Part shown: one piece after another, positions 8,711 to 17,057 of the stretch | Numbering within the stretch: the first letter of the stretch is position 1 | Layout: each line of letters begins with the position of its first letter | Origin: Siculibacillus lacustris | Lineage (GTDB): Bacteria; Pseudomonadota; Alphaproteobacteria; Rhizobiales; Ancalomicrobiaceae | Length of the DNA: 64,000 nucleotides | Reading direction: 5' to 3' | NCBI RefSeq assembly: GCF_004328075.1 | Contig: NZ_SJFN01000009.1 | Coordinates: 667 to 64,666 of the forward strand | Program-made: the position numbers and the translations under genes | Notes under the pieces: generated by a model | Database searches by the model: none | What the model was told of the DNA's origin: nothing | What the model saw: the letters and a program-made list of their open reading frames with translations, nothing else

Positions 8711-9634
8711 TCACTCTCCTGAAGGAAATCCGGGCAGACCGGCGAGGAGCCGGCGCTGGTCGTGTTCGGCGACGAAGCCGAGGCGTCGCTCGGCGTGGGT
8801 CAGGTCGTAGAGCGGCGCGAAGGGCCGGCGGGCATAGAGCTCGGGATCGCGGATCTCGACCCGGTCGCCGTGCAGCCGACGCAGACGGTCGACCGTCGGT
8901 TCCGGTGACAGCGTCGCCTGCGCCGAGAGGTAGAACGCCTCGAAGGCGCCCGCCGCCATGTCCAGTTCGAGCGCGAGGCGGAAGGCGCGGGCGACGTCGC
9001 GGGGATCGACGTGGTGATGGAGCGGCCCGCCGCCGGCCGAAGACGGGCCGCCGACCACCGGTCCGCGATAGGCATCGGGATCCTTCGCCCGGGCGACGAT
9101 CTCGCCCGCCATCTCCGGATAGGCGACGAAGACGGTCCGCAGCGCCACCACGGCCAGACCGCGCAGCGCGAAGGCGCGGCAGAGATCCTCGCCGAGCACC
9201 TTGGAGACCGCATAGGGGTCGGTGGCGAGAAGCGGATGGGAAAGGTCGAGGGGCGCGAAGCGGGGTGGCAACATGCGCCCTTCCCGCACCGTGTAACCGG
9301 CGACGGAATCGCTCGAGCAGAAGACGACGCGCCCGACGCCGGCGGCCTCGGCGGCGGCGAGCACCGTGAAGGTACCGAGCACGTTGACGCGCATGATCGT
9401 GTCGCCGTCACCCGACCAGATGTTGGGCACCGCCGCGACGTGGAACACCGCTTCGACGCCGGCGGTGGCGCGGGCGACCAGCGCCGGATCGGTCACGTCG
9501 CCGACGAACCAGTCGATCGGCTCCGCGGCGGTACGCCGGTCGAGACCCCGGACGGAATGGCCGTGGCCGAGGAGTTCGCGGACGACGTGGCGCCCCAGGA
9601 GCCCGGCGGCGCCGGTCACGAGAACAGTGGTCAT
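8711..9634 (-). CDS. NAD-dependent epimerase/dehydratase (extended SDR) 2
   Basis: A 307-residue extended SDR with cofactor motif TGAAGLLG (7-14), CSSDSVAG (106-113) and the catalytic YAVSK (Y141, K145). It shares only family motifs with the neighbour at 7325-8278. The start at ATG 9634 overlaps the stop of the TIM-barrel gene as ATGA. A His-rich loop, GGPLHHHVDPRDVARA, sits where extended SDRs contact the substrate. The role is probably oxidation or epimerisation of a sugar-like compound imported by the adjacent ABC transporter; this is inference. Confidence 0.85.
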   Translation of the reverse strand: MTTVLVTGAAGLLGRHVVRELLGHGHSVRGLDRRTAAEPIDWFVGDVTDPALVARATAGVEAVFHVAAVPNIWSGDGDTIMRVNVLGTFTVLAAAEAAGVGRVVFCSSDSVAGYTVREGRMLPPRFAPLDLSHPLLATDPYAVSKVLGEDLCRAFALRGLAVVALRTVFVAYPEMAGEIVARAKDPDAYRGPVVGGPSSAGGGPLHHHVDPRDVARAFRLALELDMAAGAFEAFYLSAQATLSPEPTVDRLRRLHGDRVEIRDPELYARRPFAPLYDLTHAERRLGFVAEHDQRRLLAGLPGFPSGE

Positions 9635-10464
9635 GCGGCGGTCTCCCGATCGCGGGAACCGATCCCGAGCGACGCGAGCACGGCGAGGCTGACAGCGATC
9701 GCTTCGTCCGGGGCGGGATCGATGATCTCGAGCGTGCAGGCCCCCGCGAAACCGGTGGCGTCGAGGGCCGCGACGAAATCGGCGACGGGAACGTCGCCGA
9801 GGCCGAGACGATCGTGGCGCCAGACCGTGCGGGTCGTGTCGGAGAGGTGGACGACCTTCAGAAGGTCCGCGACGGCGGCGAGGCCGGCACCCATGTCCTC
9901 GCCGACGAAATGGGCGTTGGCGGCATCCCAACAGACGCCGACCGCCGGCGAACCGAAACCGCGCACGAAGGCGGCGAGTTCGACCGAACCGGGAAACGCC
10001 GCGAAGGGTACGTTCTCGATCGCCAGACCGACGCCACGCGCCTCGGCGAGCGGCAGCAGGCGCTCGATGCCTTCGCGGATCCACGCCTCGCGCAGAGCGA
10101 CGGGTGGAGGAAAGAGCGGACTCATCCGCCCGGGCACCACCACGAGCCAGGGCGCGCCGAAGTCGGCGGCGAGCCCGATCGCCGCGTCGAACATTTCGAT
10201 CGAGGCCGCCCTCACCCGTTCGATCGGACTCGCCAGATTGTGGTCGAGGCTCGGCAGGTTGACCGAGGCGATGCGTCCGCCGCCCTCTTCCGCGGCGGCA
10301 CGGATCGCGGCACGGGCCGCGGCCGACAGGCCGTCGAGTGGCAGGTGCGGTGGGTGGATCATCAACTCGAAGGCGCGGTGACCGCGTTCGCTCAGTTCAC
10401 GCACACAGTCGAGCGCCGGTGTCGACCAGATCCAGCCGTAGGTGTTGATCGAGGCTTCGCGCAT
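9631..10464 (-). CDS. Sugar phosphate isomerase/epimerase, xylose isomerase-like TIM barrel
   Basis: A 277-residue AP-endonuclease-2-type TIM barrel. The expected metal ligands are visible on successive strands: Glu in LAIENVPF, Asp/His in CWDAANAHF, His in VVHLSDT and the last Glu in CTLEIIDP. Relatives include tagatose 3-epimerase-like enzymes, hydroxypyruvate isomerase and inosose dehydratase. The start is ATG 10464, 2 bases after the stop of the transporter fusion gene. With two epimerases and a cupin downstream, it points to a cyclic polyol or sugar-acid pathway. Confidence 0.84.
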   Translation of the reverse strand: MREASINTYGWIWSTPALDCVRELSERGHRAFELMIHPPHLPLDGLSAAARAAIRAAAEEGGGRIASVNLPSLDHNLASPIERVRAASIEMFDAAIGLAADFGAPWLVVVPGRMSPLFPPPVALREAWIREGIERLLPLAEARGVGLAIENVPFAAFPGSVELAAFVRGFGSPAVGVCWDAANAHFVGEDMGAGLAAVADLLKVVHLSDTTRTVWRHDRLGLGDVPVADFVAALDATGFAGACTLEIIDPAPDEAIAVSLAVLASLGIGSRDRETAA

Positions 10465-10466
10465 GG

Positions 10467-13043
10467 TCAGGCCCTCCGCGTCAACGGGGCGACGTCCGCG
10501 CCATTGACGATGCCGAGCAAGCGCTCCTGCAGGGGCCGGTCGGCAGCGAGCAGCGGGGCGGCCCCGCCCCAGGCGACGCGCCCGTTGACCAGCACATAGG
10601 CGCGATCGGCCATGGCCAGCACGCTCTCGGCATGATGCTCGACGATGACCAGGCTCGCCCGCGAGGTCAGGCGAGCGACCGCCGCGCGCACTTCCTGGAC
10701 CACCGCCGGGGCGAGACCCTCGAACGGTTCGTCCAACAGGATCAGCCGGCTCGGCACCATGAGGGCACGCGCGATCGCCACCATCTGCCGTTCGCCGCCC
10801 GACAGATGTTCGCCGCGCGACTTCAGGCGCTGGGCGATGCGCGGGAAGAGATCGTAGATCTCCTCGAGCGAGGCGCCGCCGGAGCGCGTCGAGAGCTTCA
10901 GGTTCTCCGCGACGGTCAGATTGGGGAAGAGCCGACGGCCTTCCGGGACCAGCGAGATGCCGAGACGATTGATCGCGTCGGCGCGCAGACGACCGATTTC
11001 GGTGTCGTCGAAGACGATGCGACCGGCGGTCGGCGGCAGAACGCCGGTGATCGCCCGGAGCGCGGTCGTCTTGCCGACGCCGTTGCGGCCGAGGAGGGCC
11101 ACCACTTCGCCGGTTCCGACCACGAGATCGAGCCCGTCGAGCACGGTTCCGCCGCCGTAGCCGGCCGAGACGCCCTCGACCGTGAGGAGCGGACGACGCT
11201 CGACCGCCACTGCCGTCGCGACGATCTCGATCGGGCGCGACGCCTCGGCCACCGGGGTCGGGGCCGCGCCGTGGCCGGTGCCGAGATAGGCGGCGACCAC
11301 CTCGGGGTGACCGGCGACCTCGGCGGGAGCGCCGTCGGCGATGAGGCGCCCCTGGTGGAGCACGGTGATGCGATCGGACATGGCGAGGACGCGATCGATG
11401 TCGTGTTCGATGAGGAATACCGCATGGCTGTCGGCGAGCCGGCGGATGAGGGCGCCGACGACCTTGCGATCGGATTCGGCGAGGCCGGCGAGCGGTTCGT
11501 CGAGGAGCAGCAGGCGGGCCCGGGTGGCGAGCGACACCGCGATCTCGAGCAGGCGCTTCTCGCCGTGAGCGAGCGAGGCACAGAGTTCGCCCGCCCGGTC
11601 GACGAGGCCGACCGCATCGAGCAGCGACCAGACCCGGAGGTTGGCGTCGGCATCGGCGTGGGCGTCGCGCCACAGGCCGAACCAGTGACCATCGGCGGCC
11701 TGGACGGCGATGCGCACGTTTTCGAAGGCGGTGAGATTGGGAAACACCGACAGGATCTGGAAGGAGCGGGCGATGCCGAGGCGGGCCCGGCGATGCGGCG
11801 CCAGATCGACCACCGAACGACCGTCGAGAAGGATGTCGCCGCCGTCGGGACGCAGAACGCCGGTGAGAAGGTTGAAGAACGTCGTCTTGCCGGCACCGTT
11901 GGGGCCGATCAGGCTGTGCAGGCCGACCCGGCCGACGTCGAGCGAGATGCCGCTCTGGGTGATGATCGAGCCGAAGCTCTTGGAGAGATCGCGCACGCTC
12001 AGGATCGGCCGATCGCCCGCATCCGACTCGGCGACCACTGGTGCATAAGCCGGGATCGTCGCGGGACGGGCCGGGATTCCGTGGCGGGTCAGCGTCCAGC
12101 GGTCTCGGCGACCGAAGAGGTTCAGGAAGATGCCCTGCACGCCCTCGTGGGAGAACAGTGCGGAGACGATGATGATCGGCGCGAAGAACAGCCACCAGTT
12201 CTCGGTGATCGCCGAGAGGCGGTCTTCCAGCAGGATGAAGATGCCCGCGCCCCACAGCGGTCCGAGGAAGTGATGGACGCCGCCGAGGGCCGCCATCAAC
12301 ACCGGATCCCCGGCATGCGCCCAGTTGAGATTGTTGGCGTAGACGCCCTGCAGCAGGAGGCTCATCAACCCGCCGGCCACCCCGATCGCCGCGCCCGCGA
12401 CGACGACCGCGACCAGCTTGGTCCGGTAGGTGTCGTAACCGAGACTCGCCACCCGCTGTTCGTTGTCGCGAAGGGCCTGCATGACGCGGCCGAGCGGGGC
12501 ATGGGCGGTGCGCCAGAGCAACCACAGCACGCCCAGGACCACCACCACCGTGAAGGCATGAAAGGCGGCGGCCGAGGGGAAGAGCGGTCGGGCGACGTTC
12601 TGCAGGCCGTTCTCGCCGCCGGTGACCGCCGTCCACTTGTAGGCGACCTCGAAGGCGATCTGCGAACAGGCGAGCGTCAGCAGCGAGAAGTAGAGGCCGC
12701 GCCGGCGCAGAATGATCGCACCGACGACCGTCGTGAGGACGATCGAGAACAGGACGGCGACGATCAGGCCGGTGATCTCGTTGCCGCCGGCGATCATGCC
12801 GCCGAGAATGGCGACGGCGTAGCTCGCGCAGCCGAAGAAGAAGGATGCGCCGAAGGGCACGAGCCCGAGATAGCCGATGAGGAAGTTCACGCCGGCACCG
12901 TAGAGCGCGTAGATCGCGATCTGGGTGATGCGATGGATCGGCATGCCGATCGCCAGAGCCGCACCGGAGCCGACGACGAGCGCCACCGCCGCGACGACGA
13001 TCGGATGGGCGAGAAGGCGCATGGACGGAGAAGGGACCTTCAT
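10467..13043 (-). CDS. Branched-chain amino acid-type ABC transporter: permease fused to two ATPases (LivM-LivG-LivF)
   Basis: One uninterrupted 858-residue frame carries three normally separate subunits. Residues 1 to about 330 are a LivM-type permease with many membrane segments. Residues 345-590 are a LivG-type ATPase (Walker A GPNGAGKT 380-387, Walker B LLLLDEP 511-517, variant signature LAHGEKR 491-497). Residues 615-858 are a LivF-type ATPase (Walker A GRNGVGKT 652-659, signature LSGGERQ 747-753, Walker B LILLDEP 767-773). LivM-LivG fusions are known; carrying LivF as well is uncommon. ATG 13043 overlaps the livH stop as ATGA. With LivH and the binding protein upstream the importer is complete; the cargo may be a carboxylate rather than an amino acid. 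Confidence 0.93.
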   Translation of the reverse strand: MKVPSPSMRLLAHPIVVAAVALVVGSGAALAIGMPIHRITQIAIYALYGAGVNFLIGYLGLVPFGASFFFGCASYAVAILGGMIAGGNEITGLIVAVLFSIVLTTVVGAIILRRRGLYFSLLTLACSQIAFEVAYKWTAVTGGENGLQNVARPLFPSAAAFHAFTVVVVLGVLWLLWRTAHAPLGRVMQALRDNEQRVASLGYDTYRTKLVAVVVAGAAIGVAGGLMSLLLQGVYANNLNWAHAGDPVLMAALGGVHHFLGPLWGAGIFILLEDRLSAITENWWLFFAPIIIVSALFSHEGVQGIFLNLFGRRDRWTLTRHGIPARPATIPAYAPVVAESDAGDRPILSVRDLSKSFGSIITQSGISLDVGRVGLHSLIGPNGAGKTTFFNLLTGVLRPDGGDILLDGRSVVDLAPHRRARLGIARSFQILSVFPNLTAFENVRIAVQAADGHWFGLWRDAHADADANLRVWSLLDAVGLVDRAGELCASLAHGEKRLLEIAVSLATRARLLLLDEPLAGLAESDRKVVGALIRRLADSHAVFLIEHDIDRVLAMSDRITVLHQGRLIADGAPAEVAGHPEVVAAYLGTGHGAAPTPVAEASRPIEIVATAVAVERRPLLTVEGVSAGYGGGTVLDGLDLVVGTGEVVALLGRNGVGKTTALRAITGVLPPTAGRIVFDDTEIGRLRADAINRLGISLVPEGRRLFPNLTVAENLKLSTRSGGASLEEIYDLFPRIAQRLKSRGEHLSGGERQMVAIARALMVPSRLILLDEPFEGLAPAVVQEVRAAVARLTSRASLVIVEHHAESVLAMADRAYVLVNGRVAWGGAAPLLAADRPLQERLLGIVNGADVAPLTRRA

Positions 13044-13909
13044 TCGAAACGCTCCCAGCGCTCGCCGAACAGACCGCGCGGCCTGAGCAACATGATCGCG
13101 AACATCAGCGCGTACATCGACGCGGCGGCCGCCTCGGGCCAGAACTGGATCGTCACCGAGGTGACGACGCCGACCGCCAAGCCGGCCACGACGGCCCCCA
13201 GGAACGAGCCGAGACCGCCGATCGCCACCACCACGAAGGCGGGCATGACGGCGTTGGCCGACATCGAGGGCGACACCGTCCACAGCGGCGCGGCGAGGAC
13301 CCCGGCGATGGCGGCGAGCGCGCAGCCCAACCCGAACACGGCGGTCAGGACGCGCGACAGGTTGATGCCGAGCAGTGCGACCATTTCGGGATCGCGGCTG
13401 CCGGCCCGCAGGATGCGGCCGTAGGGCGTCCAGGCGAGAAAGGCCCAGAGGCCGAGCAGGGTCGCAACCGTCGCCCCGAGGACGGCGACGCGATACTTGG
13501 TGATGAGCAACGGACCGAATTCGACGATCCCCGCCAGGACGGGCGGCGGATTGAACGGCTTGCCGTCGGCCCCCCAGACCAGGCGGATCAAAGCCTCGAT
13601 CAGCAGTGCCAGGGCGAAGGTGACGATCAGACTCAGCAGCGGTTCCTTGCCGTAGAGGCGGCGGATGATCGTCGCCTCCACGACCATTCCCACGAGCCCG
13701 ACCAGAGGCGGTGCGAGGACCACCGCGCTCCAGCCGAACCAGTGGTACATCTGCCAGGCGAAATAGGCGCCCAGCGCGAAGAAGGCCCCGTGCGCGAAGT
13801 TGATCACACCGAGAAGGCCGAATGTGATCGACAAGCCGACGGCGATCAGGACGTAGACGAATCCCAATACGAGGCCGTTCGCCACTTGACTGACGAGTAT
13901 GTCGAGCAT
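13040..13909 (-). CDS. livH: Branched-chain amino acid-type ABC transporter permease LivH
   Basis: A 289-residue membrane permease that starts MLDILVSQVANGLVLGF and has GLSITFGLLGVINFAHGAFF, the hallmark LivH segment, plus the usual C-terminal membrane segments. It pairs with the fused LivM-LivG-LivF protein downstream (4-base overlap) and the periplasmic binding protein upstream. I prefer the ATG at 13909, with AGGTG about 6 bases upstream, over the in-frame GTG at 13918, which has no ribosome site. Together these genes form a HAAT-type importer. Confidence 0.92.
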   Translation of the reverse strand: MLDILVSQVANGLVLGFVYVLIAVGLSITFGLLGVINFAHGAFFALGAYFAWQMYHWFGWSAVVLAPPLVGLVGMVVEATIIRRLYGKEPLLSLIVTFALALLIEALIRLVWGADGKPFNPPPVLAGIVEFGPLLITKYRVAVLGATVATLLGLWAFLAWTPYGRILRAGSRDPEMVALLGINLSRVLTAVFGLGCALAAIAGVLAAPLWTVSPSMSANAVMPAFVVVAIGGLGSFLGAVVAGLAVGVVTSVTIQFWPEAAAASMYALMFAIMLLRPRGLFGERWERFE

Positions 13910-13949
13910 GTTCGACACCTGCGATCGTGAGTGATACGAAAACGACGGA

Positions 13950-15188
13950 TCAGAGAGCCGGCATCGAACAGCCGATCTCTTCCTTGGTGCCGAAGGCCTT
14001 CTCGGTGTCGGCGAGCGTGTCCGAGGTGTTCTTCAGAAAATCGAAGTAGTTCCATTTGTCGGAGATCTGCGCCTTCACCTGCACGATCACCGCCGGTCGG
14101 ACCATCTGATGGTCCCATTCCCGGAAATAGAACGGGAACTTTCCTTCGGCATTCTTCCACTTCTCCAGCGCCGTGACGATATCCTGCGCCTTGGTGGACT
14201 TGGCGGCTTCGATCGATTCCAGCAGCGCGCGCATGCCGATCCAACCCGACCAGGTCTTGTCCGACGGCGGCTGACCGTACTTCTTCGCGAAGTCTTCGGT
14301 CATCTTCTTTTCGGCGGCGGTGTTCTGTGGGTTGTCGTAGTACCAGGGCTTGATGAAGATGCCGGTCGAGGCCTGCGGGCCGACGTCCCAGAAGTCGGTA
14401 TCCGTCACCGCGACGGCGGCGTACGGAACTTTGCCCTTCATCCCCATTTCGTTCCACTGCTTCAGGAAATTCGAGAAGTCGCCGCCGACGAGGCCGCCGA
14501 TGACGGCATCGGGCTTCGCCTGTCGGATCTTGAGGATGTAGGAGGAGTAGTCGGCGGTGTTGACCGGGACCTCGTCGACGCCGGCTTCGGTCGCGGCGAT
14601 GCTCGGAAGTTGCGAGCGGGCCGAACGCAGGATGTCCTGCCCGAAGGCGTAGGACGGGGTGATGAAATAGATCTTCTTGCCGAGCTGCGACACGTAGGGC
14701 ATCAGCCCGGCGATCTGGACCGGCACCGTCGCTTGGGTGCGGAAGGTGTAGCGCGAACAGTCCTTGCCGGTGATCTCGCGTGCCGCCGCTCCGGTCAGGA
14801 TCAACGGGATCTTCTCGCGATTGGCGACGCTCATCATCGCCAGTGCAGAGGAGGAGTAGTTGCCGCCGACCACGGCGACGACTTTGTTTTCATCGATCAG
14901 GCGCTGCATGTTCTGCTGCGAAACCTGCGGATTGGGCTCGTCGAGCCACACCAGTTCGATCGGCCGGCCGAGCACCTTGCCGCCGGCCTGTTCCACCGCC
15001 AGCGCCGAGCCGCGCTGGAGATATTCGCCGATCGCCGCGCCCGGCCCCTGTTTGGTGTAGATGAGGCCGATGCGGATCGGGCCGGCATCTTCGGCCGAGG
15101 CCGCAGACGACCCGCCGACCGCAGGAACCGCGGCGAGGGCCGCCAGGAGGCGCAGGATGGCGCGATTTCGGCGCTGGATTTCGGTCAT
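13950..15188 (-). CDS. ABC transporter substrate-binding protein, Leu/Ile/Val-binding family
   Basis: A 412-residue periplasmic protein with a Sec signal peptide (basic MTEIQRRNR, hydrophobic stretch, processing near ASAED at about 30-33). The mature part begins PIRIGLIYTKQGPGAAIGEYLQ and continues with VVAVVGGNYSSSALAMM, typical of type I periplasmic binding proteins that serve LivH/LivM permeases. The ATG at 15188 has GGAGG about 9 bases upstream. Members of this family bind amino acids, amides, aromatic acids or dicarboxylates; the operon's oxidative enzymes make a carboxylic acid more likely than an amino acid. Confidence 0.9.
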   Translation of the reverse strand: MTEIQRRNRAILRLLAALAAVPAVGGSSAASAEDAGPIRIGLIYTKQGPGAAIGEYLQRGSALAVEQAGGKVLGRPIELVWLDEPNPQVSQQNMQRLIDENKVVAVVGGNYSSSALAMMSVANREKIPLILTGAAAREITGKDCSRYTFRTQATVPVQIAGLMPYVSQLGKKIYFITPSYAFGQDILRSARSQLPSIAATEAGVDEVPVNTADYSSYILKIRQAKPDAVIGGLVGGDFSNFLKQWNEMGMKGKVPYAAVAVTDTDFWDVGPQASTGIFIKPWYYDNPQNTAAEKKMTEDFAKKYGQPPSDKTWSGWIGMRALLESIEAAKSTKAQDIVTALEKWKNAEGKFPFYFREWDHQMVRPAVIVQVKAQISDKWNYFDFLKNTSDTLADTEKAFGTKEEIGCSMPAL

Positions 15189-15238
15189 GGCGTAGTCCTC
15201 CGTTCGGTTTTTTTCGTTGTTCTTCCGTACGTCGCGGG

Positions 15239-17029
15239 TCAGTCGAGGCGATGCGGCCGCCCGAAGATCGGTTCCTTGTAGGGAATGGGGGGAAGCGACC
15301 AGGTCCCCGTCGAGGGCGGGCGGACATCGGCGTCGACGTGGAGGTCGATCAGACAGGGGCGACGGTTGCGCAGTGCCGTCTCGACGGCGCCGCGCAGATC
15401 CCGCGAGCGGGTGACGGTGACCCCGTCGGCGCCGCAGGCCCGCGCCCAGGCCGCGAAGTCGGGATTGTAGCGCTCGCCGCCCGGCCCCTGATTGCCGCGG
15501 TAGAAGGCGGTGCCGATCTCGCGCCCCTCGAACAGCCCGTACTGGAGATCGCGGATCGCGCCCCACGCGAAGTTGTTCCAGACGATCCAGATGCAGGGCA
15601 GATCGTATTCGACGGCGGTCGCCACCACGTGCGGCGCCATCATGAAGCCGCCGTCGCCGACCACCGCGACGCAGGGGCGATCGGGCGCGGCGAGCTGGGC
15701 GCCGAGGACGCCGCAGACGCCGAAGCCCATCGACGAGTAGCCCCAGCTGTTGAGCATGCTCTGCGCCCGCTTCGGCTGCCAGAACTGCATGAACCAGTTG
15801 TGGTGGACTCCGGAGTCGAGCGACAAGATCACGTCGTCGGGGAGTACGTCGGCGAGGGCGCCGACCACGAATTCCGGTCGGATCGGCGACGTGTCCAGCG
15901 CGAAGTTCGGCCGCACGAAGGCCTCCCACTCGGCGCGCCAGCCGGCGACCTCGGCGCGCCATGCGGCGAAGCTCGCGCGGTCGATCTCGCGGCGTTCGGC
16001 GAGTGCAGCGATCAGCTGCCCCGCGAAAGTCTTGGCGTCGGCGATGATGCCGAGCGTCGGGGGATAGTTGCGGCCGATCTCGGTCGGATCGATGTCCACC
16101 TGGAGGAGCCTGGTCGTGGGGAAGTTCCACGAATAGCCCGGGTTCCAGCTCGACGAGGAGCGGTCGTCGAAACGGGTGCCGATGCAGATCACCAGATCGG
16201 CGAAACGACCGGCCTGATTGGCGGGATAGGCGCCGTTGCGGCCGATGAAGCCGAGGGTCAGCGGGTCGTCGGCCGGAACCAGTCCCATGCCGTTCGGCGA
16301 GGTGATGACCGGGATGCCCCAGCGGGCCTGCAGCTCGGTCATCTCGGGGCCGGCCTCGGAGAGCGTGGTGCCGTGGCCGACGAAGAACACCGGACGCTTC
16401 GCCGCGGCCACCAGATCGACCGCCGCGGCGACGTCGGCCGCACTGGCGCCCGGGCGATGAACGCCGAAGGAATGCGAGGGCAGCGGCGGGGAAACGTCGT
16501 CCTCCTCCTGGAAGACGTTGTAGGGAACGTCGAGGTTCACCGGACCGGGCCGGCCGGTGACCATCGTGTCGAAGGCCTGCCTCAGCGCCAGCGGCAGCAT
16601 GTCGACCCGGCTCGGCTGGAACGAGCGCTTGACCACCGGGCGCAGCACCTGAGCGAAGTCGGCCTGATTGTGCGCGTAGAGTTCCTGGAAGGGGCCGCGA
16701 TTGGCCTGCGACGTCGGAACATTGGCGGTGATCGCCAGAAAGGCGGACGAATCCGACAGCGCCGTGACGAGCGGCATCACCATGTTGGCGGATCCCGGTC
16801 CGGTCGACGTGAGCGTCGCGACGGGGCGGTGCTTCACGCGGAAATAGGCGTCCGCCATGTGGCCGGCGGCCTGTTCGTGACGCGGCGAGATCAGTCGGAC
16901 CCGATCGCGCACGGCGTGCAGCGCGTCGAGCATGCCGACGTTGCCGTGCCCGCAGATGCCGAACACGAACGGCACCTTCTGCTCGACGAGATATTCGGCG
17001 ATGACCTCGCCACCCTTCCTCTTCGTCAT
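15239..17029 (-). CDS. Thiamine diphosphate-dependent enzyme, acetolactate synthase-like
   Basis: A 596-residue three-domain ThDP enzyme. The activating Glu is E52 in SPRHEQAAGHMADAY. The cofactor motif runs from GDG 458-460 (VVGDGGFMMAPH) to N485-N486 (WIVWNN). This is the layout of the acetolactate synthase / benzoylformate decarboxylase / oxalyl-CoA decarboxylase superfamily. It is unlikely to be biosynthetic acetolactate synthase, because no small regulatory subunit gene is nearby and it lies in a catabolic operon next to an aldehyde dehydrogenase. A 2-oxoacid decarboxylase or C-C lyase delivering an aldehyde to that dehydrogenase is the simplest reading. Confidence 0.85.
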   Translation of the reverse strand: MTKRKGGEVIAEYLVEQKVPFVFGICGHGNVGMLDALHAVRDRVRLISPRHEQAAGHMADAYFRVKHRPVATLTSTGPGSANMVMPLVTALSDSSAFLAITANVPTSQANRGPFQELYAHNQADFAQVLRPVVKRSFQPSRVDMLPLALRQAFDTMVTGRPGPVNLDVPYNVFQEEDDVSPPLPSHSFGVHRPGASAADVAAAVDLVAAAKRPVFFVGHGTTLSEAGPEMTELQARWGIPVITSPNGMGLVPADDPLTLGFIGRNGAYPANQAGRFADLVICIGTRFDDRSSSSWNPGYSWNFPTTRLLQVDIDPTEIGRNYPPTLGIIADAKTFAGQLIAALAERREIDRASFAAWRAEVAGWRAEWEAFVRPNFALDTSPIRPEFVVGALADVLPDDVILSLDSGVHHNWFMQFWQPKRAQSMLNSWGYSSMGFGVCGVLGAQLAAPDRPCVAVVGDGGFMMAPHVVATAVEYDLPCIWIVWNNFAWGAIRDLQYGLFEGREIGTAFYRGNQGPGGERYNPDFAAWARACGADGVTVTRSRDLRGAVETALRNRRPCLIDLHVDADVRPPSTGTWSLPPIPYKEPIFGRPHRLD

Positions 17030-17057
17030 CCGACGACACCTCCTGCGACCCGGCCGT

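Noticed and set aside
10632-13424. A 930-codon plus-strand frame opposite the transporter fusion
   Set aside because: Antisense shadow of the Liv fusion gene; low-complexity composition and no domain.
15239-17029. Biosynthetic acetolactate synthase (ilvB)
   Set aside because: No ilvN-type subunit or branched-chain biosynthesis gene is adjacent; the operon is catabolic.
13950-17039. Single 1029-codon frame that could suggest a fusion of another protein to the Liv binding protein
   Set aside because: The N-terminal two thirds lie in a shifted frame over the ThDP gene and are Arg-rich. The binding protein has its own ribosome site and signal peptide at 15188.
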